From contig CM062292.1 of NCBI GenBank assembly GCA_031216915.1, forward strand, positions 204,249,262 through 204,313,261: 64,000 bases of DNA, in the 5' to 3' direction. Below, in pieces: positions 22,771 through 33,808 of this stretch. The DNA comes from Pictodentalium vernedei (lineage: Eukaryota; Mollusca; Scaphopoda; Dentaliida; Dentaliidae). Made by a program: the position numbers and the translations under genes. The notes under the pieces are model-generated. The model saw nothing but the letters and a program-made list of their open reading frames with translations, did not search any database and was not told the origin of the DNA. Each line of letters begins with the position of its first letter. The first letter of the stretch is position 1.

Positions 22771-23436
22771 TCGGTCGAGTAATACTGGGTACTAATATAT
22801 TAGTAAAGGAGGAAAGGAAAAGGAAAACCTTAACAAAACAAAATCAGTTTATTTTTATATTTAATGGTGTGTAATCCCCACATCAGCAGCTAAAGCTATG
22901 TCATGGCGAGAAAGAGATAAATGTATTTGACTTTAATTGTACACAAATATAAATACAACAAAATTTGAACAGAAAAAAACATTAATGTAGTATTATGATT
23001 AAAAAAGCGAACAAAGAATTTCGAAAATCTCTGTCTACTTTTCTTCACACAACACTGTACAATCTCACTTTTCAAAAACGAAATGAGAAATCACCAAATT
23101 ACACATGGTAATTTAGTTTGTTATTTCTTGATTGGGTCTTACTTTCAGAATATTTTATTTAGAAAGTTTCAACCCAGTGGTATAAGTGTATCGCGATGAT
23201 CGATCAAGAGACCACTTTGTGATCACTATGCTATGGGTGTCATGTTTAGAATCTCATGATGCGTCTATCTTTGGTGCATGTTTTTATAGTCCAATAGTTA
23301 ATCCAGTTTGAGGTGTTACAGAATGCCGTATCCAAAAACAAGAGCACATGCATTTGCTCCCCCTCCTCCACGATGTCAAAAGTGTCTTTTATCACACATT
23401 ATCTCCTTGTAAAACAAAGATGTAGTTACAAGCATA
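22771..23436. other. No gene seen
   Basis: AT-rich sequence with no recognised exon or repeat. Confidence 0.4.
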
Positions 23437-23925
23437 CAGTACAACCGCCGTGGACTGGTCGTAATTCACACGTGGACAGTGATGTCCACGATTACTTTTA
23501 CCAGGTAATAAAAATTTGCACCCGGCGTTTCATTAATTAAATTAAATTTCTGATGATTAATCTTATAATTAGTGTTTACAATCTAATATTATTGCATCCG
23601 TGGAAATATTGCTCACCTGTGGAAAGAGAATTTGGCATTGAAATTTAATTTTTTTAAAATATTTGTCTGCATAAAACGACAGCAGAACAGTTTCCAAACG
23701 TACCGTGTCAAATAACAGTGGACTGGTCGTAATCTACGCTTGGGCAGTGATATTCACTCTTACCAGGTAACAAAAATCATCATCAGCAAAATTTCAATTA
23801 ATTAATTAATTAAATATTTTTTTTTCATAATTATTCCTGTAATTAGTGTTTGCAATCTAATATTTTTGCGTCCGTGGAAATATTGCCATTCCGTGGTAAG
23901 TAACCAGTCCACGGCGGCCGTACTG
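23437..23925. mobile_element. MITE E, fused or double copy
   Basis: It begins CAGTACAACCGCCGTGGAC and ends CCACGGCGGCCGTACTG, each flanked by TA (23435-23436, 23926-23927). The interior repeats itself: the CGTAAT...GGCAGTGATATCCAC-ACCAGGTAA block occurs at 23461 and 23728, and the AATCTAATATT...CGTCCGTGGAAATATTG block at 23579 and 23848. Two copies therefore seem joined, with inner ends lost. Confidence 0.75.
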
Positions 23926-24390
23926 TATATGTTCCTAACTCGATTGAATGATCTTTGACTGTTAAAAAGTATTTTAGGCTTCCAGGGTGGGGGGGGGGGG
24001 GCTACCCATTCTAAATTGATCCCAGTGGATTTTGGGCATTCAAAACAACAATATATATCAGTAAAAATGAGTAATTACATGGTTTGTACGACATTCAAAA
24101 ACCGTAATTACCAAACAAATAGCGTGTGCTGCTTTAACACCTCTTAAACTGAGCCAATGCCCACCGGGAACAATAATACCTCCGTAAAGCTATTAAAAGA
24201 TACATTGGGCATTAAATGTTTGAAGCCTCATACAAAATAACTATTGTTAAAAAAATGGCGTCTTCTGCTTGGGAATTTCCTGCACTAAAAAGCCTTATCC
24301 CCCTCAGAACACCGACGTCGCTTCCTTGGTTCTACACCCAGAGTGAACGGTTGTTTTGGATAACTCTTTTTATCACATAATCATTATCAG
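23926..24390. other. No gene seen; G tract
   Basis: A run of about 13 G lies at 23989-24001. Nothing else was recognised. Confidence 0.4.
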
Positions 24391-24622
24391 ATAGCCCTTT
24401 ACCCAACGTAACGGCAAAAACCGGCCAGCGCTATTCTCAAAAATCGCCAATTAATTTTCATTATTTTTTCATTTTTTGTCTTAAAAACATAGGTTATGAC
24501 CTCTCGTTGGAACGAGCTCGTTCCAACGAAAGGTCATAACCTATGTGTTTGAGACAAAAAATAGTTATTCAAGAATTGTTTTTACAAGTGTCGTCTGCTT
24601 TTCATGTTAGGTAAAATGTTAA
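24391..24622 (+). mobile_element. Family A hairpin MITE
   Basis: The left TTAA has mutated to ATAG, and the right end is TTAGGTAAAATGTTAA. The central palindrome ATGACCTCTCGTTGGAACGA with GAGCTC centre is perfect over about 20 bp each side. Confidence 0.85.
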
Positions 24623-24744
24623 GGAAAATATTGTTCATAAGATGAGAATAATGTCAGAAGTCAACATCGATGTGGTAAAGTTGTGAGTGCGTTGGTTTCG
24701 GAAGTGGAATTGAATTAATTATCTCTTATTCTTCGTTAACTTTG

Positions 24745-24955
24745 TACCTAATACATATAGCAGACGACTTTTGCAGAAAACATTTCTCGAATAACTAAAT
24801 ATGTTCATTTTTTGTGTCAACAACACAGCCTGTGACGAGCTCATTCCAGTGAATGGTAATAAGCTCTGTTCTTGAGGCAAAAATTGTAAACAATTATAAA
24901 ATTTAACCAGCGATTTCTTTGAACAGTGCTGGCCAGTTTTAGTCGTTGCGTTAAC
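24745..24955 (-). mobile_element. Family A hairpin MITE, decayed, inverted
   Basis: GCAGACGACTTTTGCAG, CGAATAACTAAA, CATTTTTTGTGTCAACAACA, a broken palindrome and GTGCTGGCCAGTTTTAGTCG follow the family in reverse. Confidence 0.65.
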
Positions 24956-24966
24956 TAAGATCAGAC

Positions 24967-25060
24967 ATGAAATTTCTAAACCTCATTTACTAATATAGAT
25001 CTGAGCCTTGGTAAACCTCGGCTCAGATCAATTTTAGTGAATTCAGTACAGAAATTTCAT
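24967..25060. repeat. Foldback hairpin, GATCTGAGCC arms
   Basis: GAAATTTCTAAA...ATAGATCTGAGCC pairs with GGCTCAGATCAATTTTAG...GAAATTTC around a 12-nt loop. It sits between two decayed family A elements. Confidence 0.5.
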
Positions 25061-25094
25061 ATGAAAGAACGATCTTTAGAGATCCTCTATTTGC

Positions 25095-25230
25095 GTCTTT
25101 TGCTCTTATGGCCCCTCATTGGAACGAGCTCGATGGATCCTAAGCTCTGCTTTGGGGGCATGGCTTAGAAAAAATTACGAAATTTAAATAATGAATTTAT
25201 CAATAGCATTGGCAGGATATGACAGTTACG
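25095..25230. mobile_element. Family A hairpin MITE remnant
   Basis: GCTCTTATGGCCCCTCATTG followed by GAACGAGCTCGATGG and TAAGCTCTGCTTTGGGGGC keep one arm of the palindrome; the rest is decayed. Confidence 0.5.
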
Positions 25231-26448
25231 TCAGATAAAAGACACAATCTGTGAATCAGTTACATGGAGCAAAATCAATGCTACAACCAACGGGCATCCA
25301 ACACTCAGTCTGTTCTACATACAGCTGGATTGCTGAGTCGCTCATTCCTCACATACAGTAAAGTGTCTCACTGGCAACGATCAGAAGAGGAGGGTGGTGG
25401 AGCAGTTATTCTAATATGTAAGCAATACTCAACAAATCAAAATTTCTCTGTTTTCAGACTCCTCGCAATAGCCGATAAGCTTTAATAGAACATACTTTGA
25501 TATCTGTGAAACATGGGTGCGCATTTTTCGCGGCACCACTTTTTGAATATTTATAACATATTTTAGTAACATTGGCAAAAAAGTATCGAGACTGAAAAGT
25601 TAATCCAGTATCATGGCATTTGATGAAGTGAAAACTACTACGCTGTGACTACAGTCACAATGTAATAGTGTCCACTGTATCAAACGTGTTCAGTTAGGAG
25701 GCGTTATTGCGTTGATTGACTTGAAGGCGTCGTGGGTGGGGGGGGGGATTTACCACATTTTTCGCTTAGAAGTCAGTGGCATTCAAAAACACGAATTATT
25801 ACAAAAGTAGAAACTCCACTTAGAGTTCTCTGCATCACTTTCAAACCGGTGCTACAGTTCTGCTTTCCTGACAATTTCGGATACAATGTTTGATGTGGTT
25901 GTTTGGTGCTGTCTGCACAGTCCTTCAGTTCTTTTAGGCGAGCATAGAGAGCTCTTCTAGAAATACATTTAAGCGAGAATGAGGAGCACACTAATGCCCG
26001 CTTGTCTCTCAATTAAAATCCCACACATCTAGTACCATTATTTATTATATGACTATGCAATTTAACCGCTAAATATTACTTCTGTTTGACGATCTTTTCC
26101 TGGTCCCCTGATAATCCATAGTATGGAATCCGATTCTGTATTCTCTATTTTGACGGACTATTTACGGATGCGTTTGAATTTCGCATAATCAGCTGTTTTG
26201 ATCGTAGAGAGTACTTTGTTCTCTCGAACGGCGGTCTGGTTTTTTTTATCGTATTCATGATATCTTTTTATCCTATTCATGTGAATCGGGGGATTCCCGA
26301 AAGTGTGCACCTGTTACAAAAATAAGTGTAAACAAAAATAGTTCTTTTCTACTTCAATCCAATTTACCAAAAAAAGTTGGTGGAATTGTTAATGCCAACG
26401 TTGGCATGCGATGTTGAACTATAAGTCATAATAAACCTTTTATCGTTA
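25231..26448. other. No gene seen; G tract
   Basis: A G-rich run lies near 25733-25747. Open frames near 25264-25485 and 25773-26012 have no splice signals or recognised motifs. Confidence 0.4.
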
Positions 26449-26595
26449 CAGTGAAGTGTCGTGGATCGTCGCATCACGTCTCGTTGAGGAGGTCACGGAT
26501 CGCCGGATCAAACTCGCAGCCCGCGGCAGCTCGTTTGATCCGGCGACCTGACCTTCTCAACTGGACGTGATACTACGACCCAGATCACTTCACTG
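26449..26595. mobile_element. 147-bp hairpin MITE K, TA-flanked
   Basis: CAGTGAAGTGTCGTGGATCG at the left pairs with CGACCCAGATCACTTCACTG at the right, and TA flanks both sides. An inner pair, CGGATCGCCGGATCAAAC and GTTTGATCCGGCGACC, closes on a GC-rich loop, so nearly the whole element folds into one stem. Confidence 0.75.
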
Positions 26596-28183
26596 TAGCA
26601 ATAGTAAGTATTTACCACATAGTGGATAGCGACAGTAACACGACAATTTCCACAAGTATAATTATTTTTAACTGATTTTTCTTCTAAATGGTAGCCTTCG
26701 TCCTTTAACGGAACGAGCTCGACGACGAGAAAGTCACAGGCTATGACCAACGTAGTCGACAAAGAGTGAACTGACTTTTCAAATTTTGCAAAGCTTGTTT
26801 TGTGTAGTGTAGTACATCTAAGCACCAAGCGTGTTTAGAAATATTTATGGGCGAAGGCAGAATTTCGAAAAGCGAATTTGACTGAGCGCTGTCGGTTCTA
26901 ACCTCAGCGTCGAATGCGGGTAATGTCTCATTTAAAAAAAAAATTAAGAGGAGGGGATTGGGCATCCTCCCAGGCGAATTAATTGACTTTCATATTCCAA
27001 CTTTCTGATAATGTGAGAACACGCGGAGAGGGCACGACACCCCCCCCCCCACACACACACACCCACCCACCACCAGTGCTGTCGCAAATGATATAATTAT
27101 GGTTACGAAGTTTATCACGTCGGTCGACTTTGATGGCGAACCACGAGATATCAAATTGGATCCAAAATAAACAATTTTACACTGGACAAGTAGGTTAAAT
27201 GCTGGCATCCCTCATACACTCCCAAAGCCCCTACCTGCATATCCAAAAAAGAAAATAAACGCATAGGAAGAGCAATAATGTTCTACACGATACGAGTTTT
27301 TTTTTTAAAATAATTTGTCTATCGACACGATCAATTGCTGGCCCAATTCCCATCAACTCCCTGGTAATGTAAACAAAGCTACTCTTTATTGGCGAATAAT
27401 ACGCGTCATTTTCAAAGTACAGACATTTCCTCAACATGAGAACGACGTTACCACTACGTTTGCATACACGCCTTGCCTTTTTCCAAAAGGTGTACATATT
27501 TTTTTTTGCATGAAAAAAAATGTAAGAGCGGATATGACTGTGTGTGACAAAACCCCACCAAACTTGTGAACTGGATCAGTTATTATTTAATCACACAACC
27601 CTTAACTGAATGCGGATATTTAAAATGTAAGCCGAATCGATATACAGTGGTAACAGCAGTGAATAGTTAAATAAATGAAGATTGCGTGACAAAAAGAAGG
27701 CTTTACGCTATCTCTAATGATATGTCCCACCTTAATATCATTTAGAATATTGCTACTCATAGATCAACTTTATCTATTGGAAAACATCATGATTGAGATA
27801 TAACATGCAGGCAAGAGATATTTGTTTCTGAGAAAATTAATTTAATCATTGTAAACATATTATAGTGAAGTCGTCAGTTCATCTAAATCTGAAACGAATA
27901 TCCTAATATCTGGCCTGGAAGCCAAATATAATATCTATAGCAAGAGATGAATTAGTGGGGTGGTCCTGATGATGCTGCCGATGTGATGTATATCCAATAC
28001 CCATCCAGGCTGCTTTAGAACTGTTACTGCAGTGAACTAATCACCATACTAAGGCACTCTCACGAGTAGAACAGAGAGTCCATTACCGAGATTACAAAAG
28101 TGAATAGAGAATTGCGACCGGATCAAGACTGGTTCGAGATTCGATTGAAAATCTATTCCCCTGCCTCCCTACAATACCTATTA
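26596..28183. other. No gene seen; C tract with CA repeat
   Basis: A family-A-like fragment (GGAACGAGCTCGACGACGAG) lies near 26710, and a C10 plus (CA)n tract at 27041-27061. Open frames near 27231-27569 overlap on both strands and show no recognised motif. Confidence 0.4.
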
Positions 28184-28310
28184 CTTGGTGAGTTTCATAT
28201 GGGCCGAGATATCTGTCTGAGGTAATTTTATATCAGCCTGAGACCGAAGGTCGAATGCTGATGCGAAGTTACCGAGAGTTGGTATCTCGTCGATATGAAA
28301 CTAACTAAGC
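28184..28310. mobile_element. MITE L, copy 1
   Basis: Left end ACTTGGTGAGTTTCATATGG and right end, read inward, GCTTAGTTAGTTTCATATCG are inverted repeats continuing into CGAGATA. The interior CCGAAGGTCGAA is shared with copy 2. Confidence 0.65.
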
Positions 28311-28321
28311 ATTAATCTCTC

Positions 28322-28570
28322 TTAACCCTTTACCCAACGTAACGGCAAAAACCGGCCAGCTTTATTCACAAAGATCGCCTATTAATTTTCATTATTTTTT
28401 CATTTTTTGTCTCATAGACATAGGTTATGACCCCTCTTTGGAACGAGCTCATCTAGCTCGTTCCAATGAGGGGTCATAATCTATGTTTTTGATACAAAAA
28501 ATGAAACAAATTAGTTATTCAAGAATTTTGTTTACAAGTGTCGTCTGCTTTTCATGTTAGGTAAGGGTAA
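28322..28570 (+). mobile_element. Family A hairpin MITE
   Basis: TTAACCCTTTACCCAACG at the left, TTAGGTAAGGGTAA at the right. The central palindrome is TATGACCCCTCTTTGGAACG with GAGCTCATCTAGCTC centre. It starts 11 bp after MITE L copy 1. Confidence 0.85.
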
Positions 28571-28769
28571 AAATATTCTCAGATCTGTTACAGTTTTATG
28601 ACTGAGTTATTGTTCACATTCTCAAATTCCAAAGTTTCCACTTCTCGTAATTGAACTATCCGAGCTTTAACATCGGGGAAGCCGCGACATGCGGAGAGCT
28701 GAACTATCTCTTCTCCCGACGAATCTCAACTGAGGACTTTGAATATTGTTTTCAGTTGAATTTTTTGTA

Positions 28770-28900
28770 CAACTCTCTTCTTTCTTCTCTTCATCCACCT
28801 AATCCTCACTTATCACCATCATTAATTTCTCACCATACAAAAATTACTCCTTTGTTGCCTGGAAACGCCAATTTTCCTGATTGATTGCGTTTGACGAATT
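28770..28900 (+). repeat. Dispersed repeat P, copy 1
   Basis: TTTCTTCTCTTCATCCACC, CATCATTAATT, ATTACTCC, and TGCCAATTTT-type blocks align with 32145-32280. The open frame through it is therefore repeat-derived. Confidence 0.55.
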
Positions 28901-28969
28901 ATGATGGACACGATTTCGCTGTGAACAAATTGGTCGCGCGTAGTACCGCACAAAGGGAATAACTCTAGC

Positions 28970-29020
28970 TTGGTTCATATCGGCCGAGATTGGCGTCATA
29001 TCAGCCGAATATGATAAATG
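28970..29020. repeat. MITE L end fragment
   Basis: GCTTGGTTCATATCGGCCGA matches a MITE L terminus, and TCATATCAGCCGAATATGA follows. No second end. Confidence 0.4.
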
Positions 29021-29208
29021 GGCAATTTTTGGACAGAAAGCCAGATCTAATAAATAATATGGAATATCACCGGACGTAAAAGTGACAATTGAATATCAGA
29101 TGCTATTTATTGTTTGTTTCCTTCATAATGACGGCTTCTATCCGCAATATTTTATTTTTTAAATCTCGATCCACTCAGTACCACAAGTCTCTCTGCACCC
29201 TTCTATAA

Positions 29209-29354
29209 AGTACAGCCGCCGTGGACTGTTCACTTTCCATGGATGTGCAATATATCCACGGACGCAATAATATTAGATTCTGAACACTGGTAAACACATG
29301 CGTGGACATCACTGCCCACGCGTGGGTTATAACCAGGCCACGGCGACTGCACTG
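29209..29354. mobile_element. MITE E, short internally deleted copy
   Basis: GTACAGCCGCCGTGGACTG at the left, and CCACGGCGACTGCACTG at the right. It keeps the CCACGGACGCAATAATATTAG block and the GTGGACATCACTGCCCACG block but lacks the AT-rich centre of longer copies. Confidence 0.75.
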
Positions 29355-30170
29355 AACCTACGCCACTGTGAATGTAAAATATTAGTACAATTTAAGGAAT
29401 CTTCACTAAAGCTCGAGAAGAAAGTTACTTTTTCCTGCTGGTCTTAGTGTTGTGTTGACGAATGCTTTCGATCTCTTGCTAAAATATCCGTTGCTTGGCT
29501 TTGGTGAACAAAACTCCAAACAGTTATCTCCCTTCGTAACCGCGCTGGACCCCTTCCGTAAGTTATCGAACACATGTTTATCTTCAGTTTAGATTAACGG
29601 TATTTCTATCTGCAATAAAACCGAGAGCAGTGAAGTTAGCATGGTCAAATCGACAACAGACGGGAATGAAATCATCGGTTGTGAAATGTTTTTCTTTTTC
29701 GCAAACGAGCATTACAACAATTAAACAACCTGGGGACCCCAAAATAAAACATCCAACATTCAGTAGTAGTGAAGAAGTGACGAATAACCTCTTGTTTATT
29801 CTCCGATATGTAGAAACAAGACTTGTGCTGTTGTTCATTTACAAATTGCACGCGATTATCGCCTGCGTATTCATATTCGAACTATATTAATATTGTTTTC
29901 TCCAATTTGTCATTGATTCCAGCAGTATTTTTTAAAATGTATTCTCGGTTAATGAAATCAGAGCGTTTACAACATACTGTGTAAATACAAGAACTAATAC
30001 CACACGATGCGTCATCAGCAATAATCCAGCAGAATGAAGAACTTGTGGCAGTGGTTGAATGGAAACGACTGCTTGGCTTTGGTGAACAATATATAAAGCA
30101 ATATTTACGAGTCGCCCAACGTTGTCGTTGAGATAGAAGAGAGCGAAGAGGAGATATTTAGAGGTCATTA
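29355..30170. other. No gene seen
   Basis: Overlapping open frames on both strands near 29584-29890 and one at 29932-30168 have no recognised motif or splice sites. GCTTGGCTTTGGTGAACAA occurs twice (29493, 30072), a small dispersed repeat. Confidence 0.4.
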
Positions 30171-30297
30171 GTTGGTTAGTTTCATATCGGCCGAGATATT
30201 AGCCCGATGTAACTTCATATCAGCTGGAGATCGAAGGTCGAAGGTGGTGTAAAGGTACTGAGGGAAGATATCTCGGCCGATATAAAACTAACCAAGC
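30171..30297. mobile_element. MITE L, copy 2
   Basis: GTTGGTTAGTTTCATATCGG at the left and the matching inverted end CCGATATAAAACTAACCAAG at the right. The interior matches copy 1 (CATATCAGCTGGAGATCG, GAAGGTCGAA). It stops 17 bp before the next TTAA MITE, as copy 1 does within 11 bp. Confidence 0.75.
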
Positions 30298-30314
30298 AAT
30301 AGCCGTTTTATTTA

Positions 30315-30566
30315 TTAACCCTTTAACCTAAAGAATCGCCCACATCCGCCCGCGTAATATGCAAATTGAGCAGTTGAAAAAATTGAATTTTTCAAAATAT
30401 TTCAACAAACCTATATCATGTGACCCATCATTGGAACGAGCTCCTTGAGCTCGTTCCAATGAGGGGTCACATGATATGGTTTTGTTGAAATTTTTTGAAA
30501 AATTTAAAAAAAAAATATGTTTAAGATAATAAATTTTGATATCGTCTGCATTGGGTAAAGGGTTAA
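30315..30566 (+). mobile_element. TTAA-flanked hairpin MITE, family D
   Basis: It begins TTAACCCTTTAACCTAAAG and ends GCATTGGGTAAAGGGTTAA. The centre TCATTGGAACGAGCTC is shared with family A, but the arms differ: AACAAACCTATATCATGTGA and its complement, with TCACATGATAT in place of ATAACCTATG. The right flank TTTTGATATCGTCTGC parallels family A's TGTCGTCTGC. Confidence 0.85.
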
Positions 30567-30625
30567 ACCAAATCAAATAATTGCAAGAATTCTCAGATCT
30601 AGTTTTTGACAGAGTTATTATAAAT

Positions 30626-30760
30626 CATCTCCGCCAACATGTATGGTATATGGAGATTTAATACCTGGATGTCGGTTTTTAAGCACCGAGCCGCAGTCGA
30701 GGTGTTTAAATGAGACACCCGTGTATTAAATCTCCATATACCATACATGTTGACGGAGAT
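30626..30760. mobile_element. Foldback element with 37-bp arms
   Basis: ATCTCCGCCAACATGTATGG, then TATATGGAGATTTAATA, pairs with the complement at 30724-30760 with one or two mismatches. The inner segment AAGCACCGAGCCGCAGTCGA also has weak symmetry (GGTGTTTAAAT). Confidence 0.65.
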
Positions 30761-31430
30761 AACGTTTTTGTCCCGTTTAAAACACAATAGAAACATAGTG
30801 GAAACAAATTTGAGGACGTGTTTCTCACGCTCCGCAATCAGTTGGACCAAACTCGTGAATAATTGTTTTGCTTTTACAAACGCAGAAGACAACAGATACA
30901 GTTACGGTCCTTGGGTTGTTATTGGAAACGAGTAAACAGCTCGGGGGACTATTTTGTTGTCATATTTGCTATTATTTTATTTTTCTCAAGTTGTTTGATT
31001 TAAGTATTCGACTATTTAATTTATAACAGCAAAATATGGTCGAATTGTCAGACATCTGATGATATTTGTGACTATATTCAGTTTTTGTTTGTTTGATTTT
31101 TATATCGAGACGAGCGAAAGCGAAAAGCTTTCATTTTAACATATACCCCCGATGTTTCGCGTGCCTTTATAGCCTGCCCTGGATGTTTCACGCTCTCATA
31201 TACCTTGGATGTTTGGTGCTCCCTTTGCCATGGCGATTTGTCCCAGGCATTCTAACCAATCGAAAGACAGAATTTGTCGGGATATACAGACAATGTTTCC
31301 TATTCCTTCCACACAGTCCGACGTCTCCTTTTCTCCTTGTTCGGCTATCGGAACATCTCGGCCGCGGAGTTCTACCTCTTCTCAGAACGAACCTCCGCTT
31401 GTGACTCTGAATTTCAGTTTGCGATGAAGT
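30761..31430. other. No gene supported; open frames only
   Basis: Overlapping plus-strand frames at 31093-31495 run through a short internal repeat (GATGTTTCGCGTGCC, GATGTTTCACGCTC, GATGTTTGGTGCTC at about 31149-31224). No splice pattern, signal peptide or known domain. Confidence 0.35.
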
Positions 31431-31437
31431 TTCTGTA

Positions 31438-31540
31438 CATCCAGGGGAGGCTGAACCGGGCGGGGGGGGAGGGTGGGCGGGAGGGGGGGGTCTGACGCGG
31501 GGGGGGGGTCTGACGCGGGGGGGGGGGGGGGGTCAACCTA
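31438..31540 (+). repeat. G-rich tract, G-run cluster
   Basis: Runs of 3-13 G separated by one to five bases include a repeated TCTGACGC(G)n unit at 31492 and 31509. It has strong G-quadruplex potential. A C-run lies 90 bp further on at 31629. Confidence 0.75.
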
Positions 31541-31846
31541 TCCACTTTTTTGACGGGCGATGTTTGTTTGTGTGCATATATTTTAATACAACCATTGACT
31601 AGTGAAACAAGGAGCGGATCCAAAGCCACCCCCCCCCCCATATTTTCGCCAGCTATGTTTCTCTCGTACTGGTTCAGTTTCAATGGATTTCGGATCATTT
31701 TTGCAATAAGTAGCAGCAAAGGCTAAAATGTATACAGTCTATTAAAAATCGCTTAACTGAAATAGATCGTAATCTTACAGACATACAGGTACCAATTCCA
31801 CCCCAGACAAGATAATCCACAGACAGTATAATTGTTGTTAACGTAT

Positions 31847-31921
31847 GGTAAAGCATACAGGTGAGGTCTATTTATCAGCTTTACCAAAGCTGATAAATAG
31901 ACCTCACCTGTATGCTTTACC
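31847..31921. repeat. Perfect palindrome, 36-bp arms, 3-nt loop
   Basis: GGTAAAGCATACAGGTGAGG continuing TCTATTTATCAGCTTT is followed by ACC and its exact complement. No mismatch in 36 bp. Flanks carry no obvious terminal repeats. Confidence 0.85.
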
Positions 31922-32144
31922 GACGTTTTTAACGGCTCTCAAAGTTTGAAATGTTGCAAATACATCTCCTGAAAAATTTCAAAATATCCACTCAGATGCA
32001 TGGAAATGGGGGTTTGTGGGCCCTGGAATTTAAAATTTAAGCCATGGTCGGCCCGTCATACCGACGACCATTCATCGCCCGATCCACCCCCCCCCCCCCC
32101 CCCACACACACACGCACTTTGAAAATCGTCCCGCCGCCCCTGAC

Positions 32145-32280
32145 ATCCCTCTTATTTCTTCTCTTCATCCACTCTTTACTTATTGTCATCATTAATTCAA
32201 CCCCATATAAAGATTACTCCATTTTATCCTGGTAATGCCAATTTTACTATTAGATTGCTTTGGACGAATAACGGAGTAAA
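32145..32280 (+). repeat. Dispersed repeat P, copy 2
   Basis: It aligns with 28770-28900 (TTTCTTCTCTTCATCCACTC, AGATTACTCC, TGCCAATTTTAC). A C17 plus (CA)n tract lies just before it at 32087-32111. Confidence 0.55.
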
Positions 32281-33360
32281 GAAATTTACTGTGCCCAGTA
32301 ACACGCCAATGTGGACAATCAGCCGTGCTCGATAATGGGCAATTATGGGAAAGAAAATTATATATAAGAAATAATACTTTATTTCATGGGCCTCGATTGG
32401 TATTGAAGAGAGGAGGGACATGTGCCCATCCCTTTTCTTCTGTGGGAACAACATATCGGTTGGCCTCCTCCATTTTTATTGGACGCAAACCAGACGAATT
32501 TTACAAGGCGGAAGATAATTATGTAAAAAATAAGACACACGACAAGCCGCCCATTACTACTAAAATGTTCCCACGTTTTCTGAGGTAGAATTTCGTAAAT
32601 GTTCAAAGTAACCTTCTCGTTTGTACTGGGTGAGAAAACACCTTCACCCAAGACAAGGAATTGAGACCATAAACTTCACGGCGACGATTATTGATGTAAA
32701 GCATTGCTAAACTTTGTCGTGATTGTGGTCCCTTCCCCCAGCCCGCCTCCCTGCACAAGTAAAAGATATCTATTCCACGTTTTGCTTGTCTTTTTAATTT
32801 CTAGGTTACTTATGGGCGTCACATTTCGTAACGTGAAAATGTAAATCACAAGATAATGACATGTGTACTACAAATTCGATCTGGTCCTCAAACACTGACT
32901 TTTTTGTTTATTTTTCCACAATACCAGCCATATATGGATATTTATTCTTGTGCTGCTCCTGTGACAGTGCTGGGAGCGCAACAACCGTTACTTATTCCCA
33001 GTTCCCTAAATCGATAACGGTTGTCACGTCCATGAGAGTGTTCCAGGACTCGATTCTAAATCTGTTATCATAACTGAAGGGAAAAAAACCGACAAGAATA
33101 CATTATTCTGGAAATTCAATCAGACATTCAGACTCTTGGTATAAGTAAACTGCTTTCCGTGTAAACTGACCGCATAATGATACAGGATAAATGAGTTCCT
33201 CCAGTTAGCATTGACTGTGTAATTATTTTGTGAATGGAAAATAAAAGTTTGGAACGATAGTGGAAATCTTCAATCGCTTCTTCATTCCAGGAAATATGAT
33301 CCAAGGGGAGTAACTTTCCCCAAAGCACAGAATGATGCGTACATTAGGTATCACAGAACT
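32281..33360. other. No gene supported
   Basis: Overlapping frames on both strands near 32325-32651 show no motif. Nothing else was recognised. Confidence 0.35.
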
Positions 33361-33808
33361 AAATATTTTCCCATAGGCGAGCATTACAGTGTTCAGGCGG
33401 AAAAAAATATGATCGCATCACTTTAATTTTGGCATTCAAATCTCTCTGTCAAGTAGAGCCCTTCAGTCAACTTTTTCTGATCTGAAAACAGGTGGTCATG
33501 CAACAAATAAGAGAGAAAAACTGACACAAAGGGAAGTACCGGTCACGTGCACATATTTTTCAGGAAATTCCCTACAAAAACACTCAAAAAGTAAAGTGTA
33601 TTTTTTAGGTCCAAAAGTCATCAAATCACCCTTTTTTATCAGGAACATTCAACAATAATGCAAGATGTCAATAGAATGTTTCAAACGTTTATTAAACAAT
33701 ATATTTTCCCAAGGCTGTTTATTTTTAGATATTGCATCATTTCCGAGTGCACATTTTAAGGCGGTTCACTCTAATTTCAATATTTATTTCCGCGATACCT
33801 ATAATCAT
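33361..33808 (+). repeat. Diverged partial copy of a segment of the 5.3-kb unit
   Basis: AAATATTTTCCCATAGGCGA through CAATATTTATTTCCGCGATA aligns with 35880-36320 (and 41212-41652) with scattered substitutions and small indels. Alignment starts and stops abruptly on both sides. Confidence 0.85.

Noticed and set aside
31093..31495. Protein-coding gene of about 100 codons
   Set aside because: Two plus-strand frames overlap across short internal repeats and run into a G tract, with no supporting motif.
32630..32660. Fragment of a coding exon near GGGTGAGAAAACACC
   Set aside because: No splice sites or extended frame to support it.
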